From contig MFRJ01000077.1 in assembly GCA_001784535.1 (NCBI GenBank), positions 1-5,227 of the forward strand: 5,227 bases of DNA. The letters are read 5' to 3'. This document shows positions 1-4,379 of this stretch, one piece after another. A program made the translations under genes and the position numbers. The first letter of the stretch is position 1. Every line of letters begins with the position of its first letter. The stretch comes from Candidatus Melainabacteria bacterium GWA2_34_9. Its GTDB lineage: Bacteria > Cyanobacteriota > Vampirovibrionia > Gastranaerophilales > UBA9971. The notes beneath the pieces are model-generated. The model was not told where the DNA came from. It ran no database searches and saw only the letters and a program-made list of their open reading frames with translations.

Positions 1-31
1 TAATAAAAGCTTTAAAATCCTGTTTTTCCAT
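1..31 (-). CDS. N-terminal fragment of a leftward gene, product unknown
   Basis: Only ten codons are inside the window. Read leftward from the ATG at 31-29 they give MEKQDFKAFI and remain open to the edge. The case rests on a full AAGGAG Shine-Dalgarno at 44-39, seven bases before the ATG, and on a promoter-like sequence upstream on the same strand. The fragment is too short to assign a family. It is divergent from the XRE regulator gene at 164, a common arrangement for a regulator and its target, so it is a candidate target of that regulator; this is inference from position and the dyads between them. Confidence 0.6.
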   Translation of the reverse strand, partial: MEKQDFKAFI

Positions 32-38
32 GTGTTTT

Positions 39-44
39 CTCCTT
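39..44 (-). promoter_or_regulatory. Ribosome binding site of the left-edge gene
   Basis: The minus strand reads AAGGAG here, with a seven-base spacing to the ATG at 31. It is the main reason for calling a start so close to the window edge. Confidence 0.6.
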
Positions 45-56
45 TTTGGATAATTT

Positions 57-74
57 TGACAACTCTGTTTGTCA
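57..74. promoter_or_regulatory. 18-bp dyad, candidate operator (site 1)
   Basis: TGACAA at 57-62 and TTGTCA at 69-74 form a perfect 6-bp inverted repeat around a 6-base centre. It overlaps a TTGACA hexamer at 56-61 and lies in the probable leader of the left-edge gene. XRE/HTH_3 regulators commonly bind dyads of this size next to their own gene, so this is a candidate autoregulatory site. Binding is inferred, not seen. Confidence 0.4.
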
Positions 75-90
75 TTCCTGATAATTAATA

Positions 91-119
91 TTAATAGCAT
101 TTTTAAACTTTTTTGACAA
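91..119 (-). promoter_or_regulatory. Candidate promoter for the left-edge gene
   Basis: On the minus strand, TTGTCA (119-114) is followed after 17 bases by TATTAA (96-91). A TG one base before the hexamer gives an extended -10 form. Transcription would start near 84, leaving a leader of about 50 bases that contains the 57-74 dyad. The -35 hexamer occupies nearly the same bases as the -35 of the divergent XRE promoter. Promoter-like matches are frequent in AT-rich DNA, so this is a prediction. Confidence 0.4.
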
Positions 120-143
120 GTGCGCTTGGTAGATTTGTATAAT
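113..143 (+). promoter_or_regulatory. Promoter of the XRE regulator - yjbQ pair
   Basis: Consensus TTGACA (113-118) and TATAAT (138-143) are separated by 19 bases, two more than ideal. Transcription would begin near 150, giving a leader of only about 14 bases before the ATG at 164. Both hexamers are perfect, which makes this the best promoter in the window. A second possibility lies upstream, TTGACA at 56-61 with GATAAT at 80-85 and an 18-base spacer. Confidence 0.6.
114..131. promoter_or_regulatory. 18-bp imperfect dyad, candidate operator (site 2)
   Basis: TGACAAG (114-120), four central bases, then CTTGGTA (125-131) pair at five of seven positions. The spacing matches the dyad at 57-74, and the two centres are 57 bp apart. 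It covers the -35 elements of both divergent promoters, so a bound protein could repress both at once. The left half is also simply a -35 hexamer, so the resemblance may be partly fortuitous. Confidence 0.35.
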
Positions 144-163
144 TAAATAATCATAATAAAATA

Positions 164-379
164 ATGAGCAAAAGATTTTTACAAAATATTGGCAAAAATA
201 TAAAAAACCTGAGAAAAGACAAAAAACTATCTCAGGAAAAATTTGGAGAATTAATTGGTTTAAGCCGGAATTCTATTGGCATGATAGAAAGAGCAGAAGT
301 TAATATACATGTTCTTACATTGTATAAAATAGCTAAAGCTCTTGAAGTAGAGCCTTATGAATTGTTAAAATTCGATTAG
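164..379 (+). CDS. Small XRE-family (HTH_3) transcriptional regulator
   Basis: This 71-aa protein is a single Cro/CI-type helix-turn-helix domain with no ligand or oligomerisation domain. Residues 9-18 form the first helix, SQEKFGELIG (23-32) the second, and SRNSIGMIERA (34-44) the recognition helix. The closing helices include LYKIAKALEVEPYELL, the typical end of the fold. Length and layout are normal for stand-alone XRE repressors. The ATG lacks a Shine-Dalgarno and would follow a leader of about 14 bases, so initiation may be weak or leaderless-like, yet no later start would keep the domain intact. yjbQ follows after 22 bases, probably co-transcribed. Dyads in the divergent intergenic region are likely targets. 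An antitoxin role is possible for such proteins, but no toxin is adjacent. Confidence 0.88.
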   Translation: MSKRFLQNIGKNIKNLRKDKKLSQEKFGELIGLSRNSIGMIERAEVNIHVLTLYKIAKALEVEPYELLKFD

Positions 380-401
380 TAAAAACTATAAAGGATTTGA
401 A

Positions 402-797
402 ATGCAAAAAATTAACATCAAAACATCAAGAAAAAACGAATTGGTGGATATAACGGCGCAAATCAAAAGAACAGTTGAATCTGTAGGAGTAAAAGACGGG
501 ATCTGTGTTGTTTTTTGTCCTCATACAACAGCAGGGCTTACTATTAATGAAGCTTTTGATCCGAGTGTTAAAGATGATGTTATTTTTAGTTTAAATAAAA
601 TTTCGCCTGACTATAGAGAATTTCGCCATTCGGAAGGAAATTCCGACGGACATGTGAAGGCAAGTCTTACGGGAAGTTCCTTGAATCTTATAATAGAAGA
701 CGGAAACATAAAATTAGGGCAGTGGCAGGGAATTTATTTTATGGAATTCGACGGTCCGAGAACCAGAGAAATTTGGATAAAAGTTATTAACGCTTAA
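402..797 (+). CDS. yjbQ: YjbQ / UPF0047 family protein
   Basis: At 131 aa this is a full-length, single-domain member of the YjbQ (UPF0047) family. Its signatures are CPHTTAGLTINE (39-50), the HSEGNSDGHVKAS segment (76-88) with H76 and H84, and LGQWQGIYFMEFDGPRTRE (105-123). Together with H41, these give the cluster of His and acidic residues typical of the family's pocket. The family is sometimes labelled secondary thiamine-phosphate synthase because some members rescue E. coli lacking ThiE; the physiological reaction is unsettled, and no thiamine gene or TPP riboswitch is visible here. An AAGGA ribosome-binding site at 391-395, six bases before the ATG, supports the start. It lies 22 bases after the XRE gene on the same strand, which suggests one transcript. 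No hairpin terminator follows it. Confidence 0.93.
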   Translation: MQKINIKTSRKNELVDITAQIKRTVESVGVKDGICVVFCPHTTAGLTINEAFDPSVKDDVIFSLNKISPDYREFRHSEGNSDGHVKASLTGSSLNLIIEDGNIKLGQWQGIYFMEFDGPRTREIWIKVINA

Positions 798-830
798 CCT
801 TTCTTTACAAACGCACTTTTTCCAACTCGC

Positions 831-858
831 TTGTTTTTATAAATATATAGGATATACA
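831..858 (+). promoter_or_regulatory. Weak candidate promoter for the 54-aa ORF
   Basis: TTGTTT (831-836) and TATACA (853-858) are spaced by 16 bases, in an AT-rich stretch that also holds a small inverted repeat, ATATAG (845-850) with CTATAT (863-868). The match is modest. Read-through from yjbQ, which has no visible terminator, is an alternative source of transcription. Confidence 0.25.
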
Positions 859-900
859 AAATCTATATTAGGTAAATAACAAGAGTAAGGAGATAGTGAA

Positions 901-1065
901 ATGTCAGCAACAACTTTATCATCATCAATATTATTAATGGCTGAAGCAGATAACTTTATGAAAATAGCAGCTGCAAAACAGGCTATGGGTCAGCCGCAAA
1001 ATTTTCTGCAAAATCAAAATGATCTTAAAAATACATCGATTTTTTCAATGAAAAAACCTGATTAA
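901..1065 (+). CDS. Unrecognised 54-aa small protein
   Basis: The ORF runs from ATG 901 to a double stop, TAA TAA, at 1063-1068. AAGGAG at 887-892, eight bases before the ATG, is one of the best ribosome-binding sites in the window. The protein begins MSATTLSSSILLMAEADNFM. It has a Ser/Ala/Leu-rich first third, an Ala/Lys/Gln-rich middle suited to an amphipathic helix (about 13-30), and a polar Gln/Asn-rich tail ending MKKPD. It has no Cys, no signal peptide with a cleavage site and no convincing membrane helix. A strong hairpin terminator begins 26 bases after the stop, so it looks like a complete expression unit. I do not recognise a family. It could be a lineage-specific small protein or, less likely, a chance ORF in a leader RNA. 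Confidence 0.6.
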   Translation: MSATTLSSSILLMAEADNFMKIAAAKQAMGQPQNFLQNQNDLKNTSIFSMKKPD

Positions 1066-1091
1066 TAAGCTGATAAATTTATTTTAATATA

Positions 1092-1122
1092 GAAAAGCCC
1101 TGCAGTTTTAGCAGGGCTTTTC
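1092..1122. terminator. Bidirectional hairpin terminator
   Basis: A perfect 12-bp stem, 1092-1103 with 1111-1122, encloses the 7-base loop AGTTTTA. The core is GCCCTGC/GCAGGGC with A-tracts on the left arm and T-tracts on the right, so it can act on both strands. It sits between the rightward 54-aa ORF and the leftward ccdA gene, exactly where a shared terminator is expected. Confidence 0.88.
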
Positions 1123-1142
1123 ATTATTGTTTGTTAATTTTT

Positions 1143-1847
1143 TTAAACTACACCAAATATTTTTAAATAAAGAAATATTGAAGCGGCAATAAGTATTGTT
1201 CCGCTGAATTTATTAAAATGCTGCGAAAAAGTTTTTAAAACACTGGCTTTTTTAAATACTGAAGTAAATAACCCCGCGAAAATAAGAATTACGCTCTGTC
1301 CTAGCGCGTAACAGAAAAGTAAAATTCCGCCGAGCATTAAATTTGATTTTAATGAAGCGTAAGCCATAATTCCTGCAAGAATTGGCGTTGAGCATGGTGT
1401 TGATGCCAGAGCAAATGTGCCTCCTAAAACAATCGGATATAAAATCAGATTATTGTTATTGTTTTTAGGCATTTGTTTGATTATTGTCGGCATGGGTATT
1501 TCTATAATTTCCAGAAGGCTTAAGCCCATTATCAGGATTAATGAAGAAAGGACAAGCCCAAAAACCGGATTTGCATGAAATCCCAGTGCTTTTCCTGTAA
1601 GTGCTGCAACCATTCCCAATGTTGTTAATACAAGAGATAGTCCGAATACAAAACACAAGACCTGAATAACGGTTCTTTTTGTTGTGTTTTCTGAATATCC
1701 TCCGATATATCCCATTATTACCGGCAAAATACCTAATGTACATGGTGATAAAGAACTGACTATACCGCCGATAAAGATAAGAACGATAATCCATGGTGAA
1801 AAATGATGTAGTTGTCCTGAAAGAACGTCTGTTAATATATTGTTCAT
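1143..1847 (-). CDS. ccdA: CcdA-type thiol-disulfide electron transporter (DsbD transmembrane family)
   Basis: This 234-aa polytopic membrane protein has about six hydrophobic helices, the normal size for CcdA. Members pass electrons from cytoplasmic thioredoxin to extracytoplasmic thiol proteins, using one Cys in helix 1 and one in helix 4. Both are present in family context: SLSPCTLGILPV (33-43, C36) and ALASTPCSTPILAG (146-159, C152). The loop between the two three-helix halves carries a run of five Asn (129-133). The start overlaps the stop of the thioredoxin-like gene as ATGA (1847-1844), so translation is probably coupled; its own Shine-Dalgarno is poor. The likely job is to recharge that thioredoxin. 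Cytochrome c maturation is a known CcdA role, but no cytochrome gene is in view. The gene ends just before a hairpin terminator. Confidence 0.92.
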   Translation of the reverse strand: MNNILTDVLSGQLHHFSPWIIVLIFIGGIVSSLSPCTLGILPVIMGYIGGYSENTTKRTVIQVLCFVFGLSLVLTTLGMVAALTGKALGFHANPVFGLVLSSLILIMGLSLLEIIEIPMPTIIKQMPKNNNNNLILYPIVLGGTFALASTPCSTPILAGIMAYASLKSNLMLGGILLFCYALGQSVILIFAGLFTSVFKKASVLKTFSQHFNKFSGTILIAASIFLYLKIFGVV

Positions 1848-2248
1848 TTGCTTATACTATCTAAATACCTTTCAATCTCTTCCTGAGGGATTGCCCCTTC
1901 TGTAACTTTTACTACTTGACCGTTTTTGTTAATAAAGACAAGTGTTGGAACTACTTTTACGTTGTATTTTTGCATTAAAGATTGTGTTTGAGGTGTTCCG
2001 TCTGCAACGTCAATATGTATAAATACAACTTTCCCCTGGTATTTTTGTTTTATCTGTCCATAATAACCTTCAAGTTTTTTGCATTCAGAGCACATTGCCT
2101 GGCTAAAATGAAGTACTTTAGGTTTATTTGCTTCTGCAAGTGCAGCTGCTGAAAAACTTTCTTTGTTAGGTCCCTTTATTGCATAATAAAGTAAAATCGG
2201 CAATGCAAACACTAAAAGGATAACGAGTAAACTTGATTTTCTGTTCAT
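1844..2248 (-). CDS. Membrane-anchored thioredoxin-like protein, active site CSEC
   Basis: The 134-aa protein begins with a positively charged tip and a hydrophobic segment (about 7-24), an uncleaved anchor or signal peptide that places the rest outside the cytoplasm. The thioredoxin fold follows: VLHFSQAMCSECKKLE with the redox pair C53/C56, strand VVFIHIDVAD (74-83), and VKVVPTLVFINKNG (97-110) with the cis-proline P101. Length is normal for a single domain plus anchor. The C-S-E-C active site differs from thioredoxin CGPC, so its redox potential cannot be guessed. A full AGGAGG at 2264-2259, ten bases before the ATG, fixes the start. It is the first gene of an operon with ccdA, with a 4-bp overlap. 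Its role is probably to reduce disulfides in exported proteins using electrons from CcdA; exact targets are unknown. Confidence 0.9.
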   Translation of the reverse strand: MNRKSSLLVILLVFALPILLYYAIKGPNKESFSAAALAEANKPKVLHFSQAMCSECKKLEGYYGQIKQKYQGKVVFIHIDVADGTPQTQSLMQKYNVKVVPTLVFINKNGQVVKVTEGAIPQEEIERYLDSISK

Positions 2249-2273
2249 ATTAATCTAACCTCCTATAATTTAT

Positions 2274-2302
2274 ATTTTAATTCTTTTAATTTATTCTGAC
2301 AA
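2274..2302 (-). promoter_or_regulatory. Likely promoter of the thioredoxin-ccdA operon
   Basis: On the minus strand TTGTCA (2302-2297) and TAAAAT (2279-2274) are separated by the ideal 17 bases. Transcription would start near 2267, only a few bases before the AGGAGG at 2264-2259. An alternative lies farther up: TTTACT (2370-2365), 17 bases, perfect TATAAT (2347-2342), start near 2335, with a leader of about 87 bases. Sequence alone does not decide between them; both may be used. Confidence 0.45.
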
Positions 2303-2317
2303 ATAAATTTGCAGAAT
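2293..2317. promoter_or_regulatory. 25-bp imperfect palindrome at the operon promoter (site 3)
   Basis: ATTCTG (2293-2298) pairs with CAGAAT (2312-2317). Inside it, CAAAT (2300-2304) pairs with ATTTG (2307-2311), and A2299 is the only unpaired base. The stretch 2297-2310 also matches TGACAA-N6-TTG, the element at 57-74 and 114-131 near the XRE regulator. It overlaps the proximal -35 hexamer. It may be a repressor operator or, if the distal promoter is used, a leader hairpin. Confidence 0.4.
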
Positions 2318-2413
2318 TTAAAAAACTTTTTATTTAAACCGATTATAATAATAGCTCGAAGTTAAGTAAATAAGTGATTCTCTACATGTCTAGTATTTGA
2401 TAGAATAAAATAT

Positions 2414-2486
2414 GCCCCAACTTAAATTTGTTTTCGGATTTATTAAAACATAAAAAGTTTAATTTAAATGGGCTTTTCCGAAAACA
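2414..2486 (+). promoter_or_regulatory. Interleaved inverted repeats upstream of the M50 protease gene
   Basis: Two dyads overlap in A-B-A'-B' order. GCCC (2414-2417) plus TTAAATT (2422-2428) match AATTTAA (2461-2467) plus GGGC (2470-2473). TGTTTTCGGA (2429-2438) matches TCCGAAAACA (2477-2486) perfectly over 10 bp. If transcribed, the two stems form a pseudoknot or alternative folds. No known riboswitch is recognised, and there is no U-tract that would make it a standard terminator. Confidence 0.3.
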
Positions 2487-2515
2487 GAAATCTAAACCGA
2501 GAACGATAATCTATA
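2478..2515 (+). repeat. Two tandem imperfect 19-bp repeats
   Basis: Copies at 2478-2496 and 2497-2515 agree at 14 of 19 positions, both reading CCGA-A-AAC early and AATCTA late. Both CCGAAAAC and CCGAGAAC can pair with GTTTTCGG at 2430-2437, the second through one G-U pair. The second copy holds the promoter-like GATAAT (2505-2510), and TATAAA starts at 2514, but no good -35 accompanies either. The repeats end 24 bases before the M50 start. Confidence 0.35.
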
Positions 2516-2539
2516 TAAATAACAAAAGAAAGAAAAAAC

Positions 2540-3241
2540 ATGCTTTTATTTAAATTAATACAGCTTCTTTTTGAAAATCCTCTTCATTTCCTGATATTTT
2601 TTATGGTACTTACAATACCACTTTTAATAAGTATAACCATTCATGAATGGGCGCATGGCTTTGTTGCTTACAAATTTGGAGATAATACCCCTAAAGAACA
2701 GGGAAGATTATCGCTTAACCCCTTCAAACATCTTGATCCTGTAGGAACTTTAATGCTTTTTATTGTAGGAATAGGCTGGGCAAAACCAGTTGAAATCAAC
2801 CCAAATAATATAAATGGAAGATTTAAGCTTATGCTGGTTGCTTTTGCAGGACCTTTCAGTAATTTTATGCTGGCTATTCTGTTTTCTTTTATTATTTATT
2901 TGATTATTACTATGTCTAATTTAAAAGGTTTAAACCTTGAAACAAATATCTCTGCTTTGTTTGTAATGCTTTTAGGGATTATAGTAAGAATAAATATAGT
3001 TCTTGGTGTGTTTAATTTAATCCCGCTTCCTCCGCTTGACGGATCAAATATAGTCAGAAATCTTTTGCCGGAAGATTTAGCCGAATCTTATTTTCGGTTA
3101 GCTCCTTATGGCTTTCCTCTTTTGCTTGTTTTGATTTTTACCGGCATGATCGATCATATTTTTAAGCTGGCAGATTTTATTGAAATATATTTGTTGAAAA
3201 TAATAGCTCTTCTTTTTGATCCTGTTATTAAGTTAATTTGA
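2540..3241 (+). CDS. M50-family site-2-type intramembrane metalloprotease
   Basis: The 233-aa protein is almost wholly hydrophobic, with about six membrane helices. It carries the zinc site expected of site-2 proteases: HEWAH (35-39, ligands H35 and H39, catalytic E36) and NLIPLPPLDGS (159-169, third ligand D167). Other family segments are LNPFKHLDPVG (59-69), GWAKPVEINP (79-88) and AGPFSN (103-108). There is no PDZ domain, so it belongs to the short S2P-like group rather than RseP. Such enzymes cut membrane-embedded substrates; this one's substrate cannot be told from the sequence. The start has only a poor purine-rich site (AAAGAAAGA, 2525-2533), but an earlier in-frame start is not apparent. 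It appears to be a single-gene unit, ending at a strong hairpin terminator and converging on the lipoprotein gene. Confidence 0.93.
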   Translation: MLLFKLIQLLFENPLHFLIFFMVLTIPLLISITIHEWAHGFVAYKFGDNTPKEQGRLSLNPFKHLDPVGTLMLFIVGIGWAKPVEINPNNINGRFKLMLVAFAGPFSNFMLAILFSFIIYLIITMSNLKGLNLETNISALFVMLLGIIVRINIVLGVFNLIPLPPLDGSNIVRNLLPEDLAESYFRLAPYGFPLLLVLIFTGMIDHIFKLADFIEIYLLKIIALLFDPVIKLI

Positions 3242-3256
3242 TTTTTATATTCCAGC

Positions 3257-3291
3257 AAAAAGCGGTTCTTCTAAAAGAAGAACCGCTTTTT
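3257..3291. terminator. Bidirectional hairpin terminator
   Basis: A 16-bp stem, 3257-3272 with 3276-3291, carries the core AGCGGTTCTTC/GAAGAACCGCT and a short A-rich loop. A-tract and T-tract flanks allow termination in both directions. It lies between the convergent M50 and lipoprotein genes. Confidence 0.9.
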
Positions 3292-3314
3292 TATTATTTA
3301 TAGAAATTATATAC

Positions 3315-4151
3315 CTAAGGTGTTACCACTGGTGGGGGTGTTACCACTGGTGGGGGTGTTACCACTGGTGGGGGTATTACCACTGGTGGAGGTGTTACCA
3401 CTGGTGGAGGTGTTACCACTGGTGGAGGTGTTACCACTGGTGGAGGTGTTACTGGTGGAGGATTTACTGGTGGTGGATTTGTTGGCGGTGGATTTGTTGG
3501 CTTAACAGGCGCATGTTTAACAGGTGCTTTATATGTTAATTTCGCACCGCCATATCCGGCAAGAGCTCCTGTAGTCGCATCATAAACACCTTTTCCGACA
3601 GTATATGCTTCATTGTTAGTACTTGTACCTTTAACTAAAACTTTTGTCGTTGCACCGGAAAGAAGTCCCCAAGTAGGTACTGCACCAAGTGCGCCAGTTG
3701 CAGCTCCTGCGCCCATTGCTGCTCCTGTGGCTACTAAATCTGTTCCTACATCTTTACAAGTCTGATTAAATTTTATTGCTTTTGCATTTTCCAGATTGTT
3801 TGTAGAGGTTATAGGTGTTCTACCTAACATTTTATCAACTACTTGGTTATAGCAACGGTTTGTTTCGTTGACTACTTTGGTCCATGCTCCTTGTACAGGC
3901 TGAAGAATACTCTTATCAACCCAGCCTGCGTTTTCTTTTTGTTTTTCAAAAAATGTTATTTGTTTTTCGTTTGCCTTTTTTAGAATTTGCACCACATCAC
4001 TTGAAGGCTGTTTAGCTACTGTCTGGCTAATAGTGGTTGCTTCTTTTATAAGCATATTAGCCTCATTCCTCATTGGGGCTGTTGCACAACCGGAAACTGT
4101 AACAGCGGTAAACAATGCTGTTCCTGCAGCAAGCTTTCTTAATGGATTCAT
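3315..4151 (-). CDS. Lipoprotein with glycine-zipper segment and proline-rich C-terminal repeats
   Basis: The 278-aa product opens with a type II signal peptide: basic MNPLRK, hydrophobic core, and lipobox VSGC (19-22), so C22 should be lipidated after cleavage. Residues 28-110 are charged and probably helical. A Gly/Ala-rich stretch (143-156) holds GxxxG spacings typical of glycine zippers, and a second Gly-rich patch lies at 186-202. From about 210 the chain is low-complexity: KPTNPPP-type pentapeptides, then seven PPPVVT-like hexapeptides to the end, likely an extended polyproline rod. C100 and C132 could form a disulfide. I recognise no named family; a structural or wall-spanning role is inference. 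A modest AGAGG (4168-4164) precedes the ATG. The gene is monocistronic by layout: 228 bp from the radical SAM gene and a terminator downstream. Confidence 0.85.
   Translation of the reverse strand: MNPLRKLAAGTALFTAVTVSGCATAPMRNEANMLIKEATTISQTVAKQPSSDVVQILKKANEKQITFFEKQKENAGWVDKSILQPVQGAWTKVVNETNRCYNQVVDKMLGRTPITSTNNLENAKAIKFNQTCKDVGTDLVATGAAMGAGAATGALGAVPTWGLLSGATTKVLVKGTSTNNEAYTVGKGVYDATTGALAGYGGAKLTYKAPVKHAPVKPTNPPPTNPPPVNPPPVTPPPVVTPPPVVTPPPVVTPPPVVIPPPVVTPPPVVTPPPVVTP
3319..3504 (-). repeat. Tandem 18-bp repeats grading into 15-bp units, in-frame
   Basis: On the plus strand seven 18-bp units, GGTGTTACCACTGGTGGR, run from 3319 to 3444. Three at 3319-3372 end in GGG, the next four in GGA, and the unit at 3373 has one extra change (GGTATT). 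Four 15-bp units follow (3445-3504), the last one degenerate. On the coding strand these give PPPVVT hexapeptides, one as PPPVVI, then PPPV(T/N)-type pentapeptides. Units are multiples of three, so copy changes alter protein length without breaking the frame. Confidence 0.95.
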
Positions 4152-4195
4152 AATTTTTTTATACCTCTATCCCTTTCGCAAAAATGCGTTTATAT

Positions 4196-4212
4196 AACGT
4201 ACGTTTATTATA
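4196..4212 (-). promoter_or_regulatory. Lipoprotein promoter -10 with adjacent palindrome
   Basis: The minus strand has a perfect TATAAT (4212-4207) with no good -35, followed at once by the 10-bp perfect palindrome AACGTACGTT (4205-4196), at the expected start of transcription near 4200. The leader of about 50 bases then holds a small CGCA/TGCG hairpin (4188-4177). The long A/T tracts at 4213-4260 could act as an UP-like element. The rest of the 228-bp gap, to 4379, shows no gene and no hairpin terminator. Confidence 0.35.
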
Positions 4213-4379
4213 AAAACAAAAAAAATTAAAATTAATAACAAAAATTTTAATTTTTTTTAAAAAGATATGGCATAAAACATATTTACAGGGATAATTGATT
4301 TTACATATTTCTTAACATTTAATTTAATTTTAGAGGTTAAAAGCGAAGTATGTTTTGAAAATTTTTATAAAGGATATAT

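Noticed and set aside
164..797. Toxin-antitoxin pair formed by the XRE gene and yjbQ
   Set aside because: YjbQ is a widespread conserved enzyme-like family, not a known toxin, and no other small toxin frame adjoins the XRE gene.
402..797. Thiamine biosynthesis operon
   Set aside because: The family name suggests it, but there are no thi genes or TPP riboswitch motifs near yjbQ, and the secondary activity is not proof of role.
1465..1794. Leftward 109-aa frame within ccdA
   Set aside because: It lies wholly inside the well-supported CcdA gene in another frame and has no recognisable domain.
2414..2515. Known riboswitch class in the M50 leader
   Set aside because: The stems do not match any consensus I can recognise, and there is no terminator-type U-tract; kept only as unexplained structure.
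3319..3504. CRISPR array
   Set aside because: Units are contiguous with no unique spacers and keep a reading frame, so they are a coding tandem repeat.
3320..3505. Rightward 61-aa frame of Leu-Pro-Leu-Val repeats
   Set aside because: It is the antisense reading of the PPPVVT repeat array in the lipoprotein gene, which has a signal peptide and a full-length frame. The antisense frame has no ribosome-binding site of its own.
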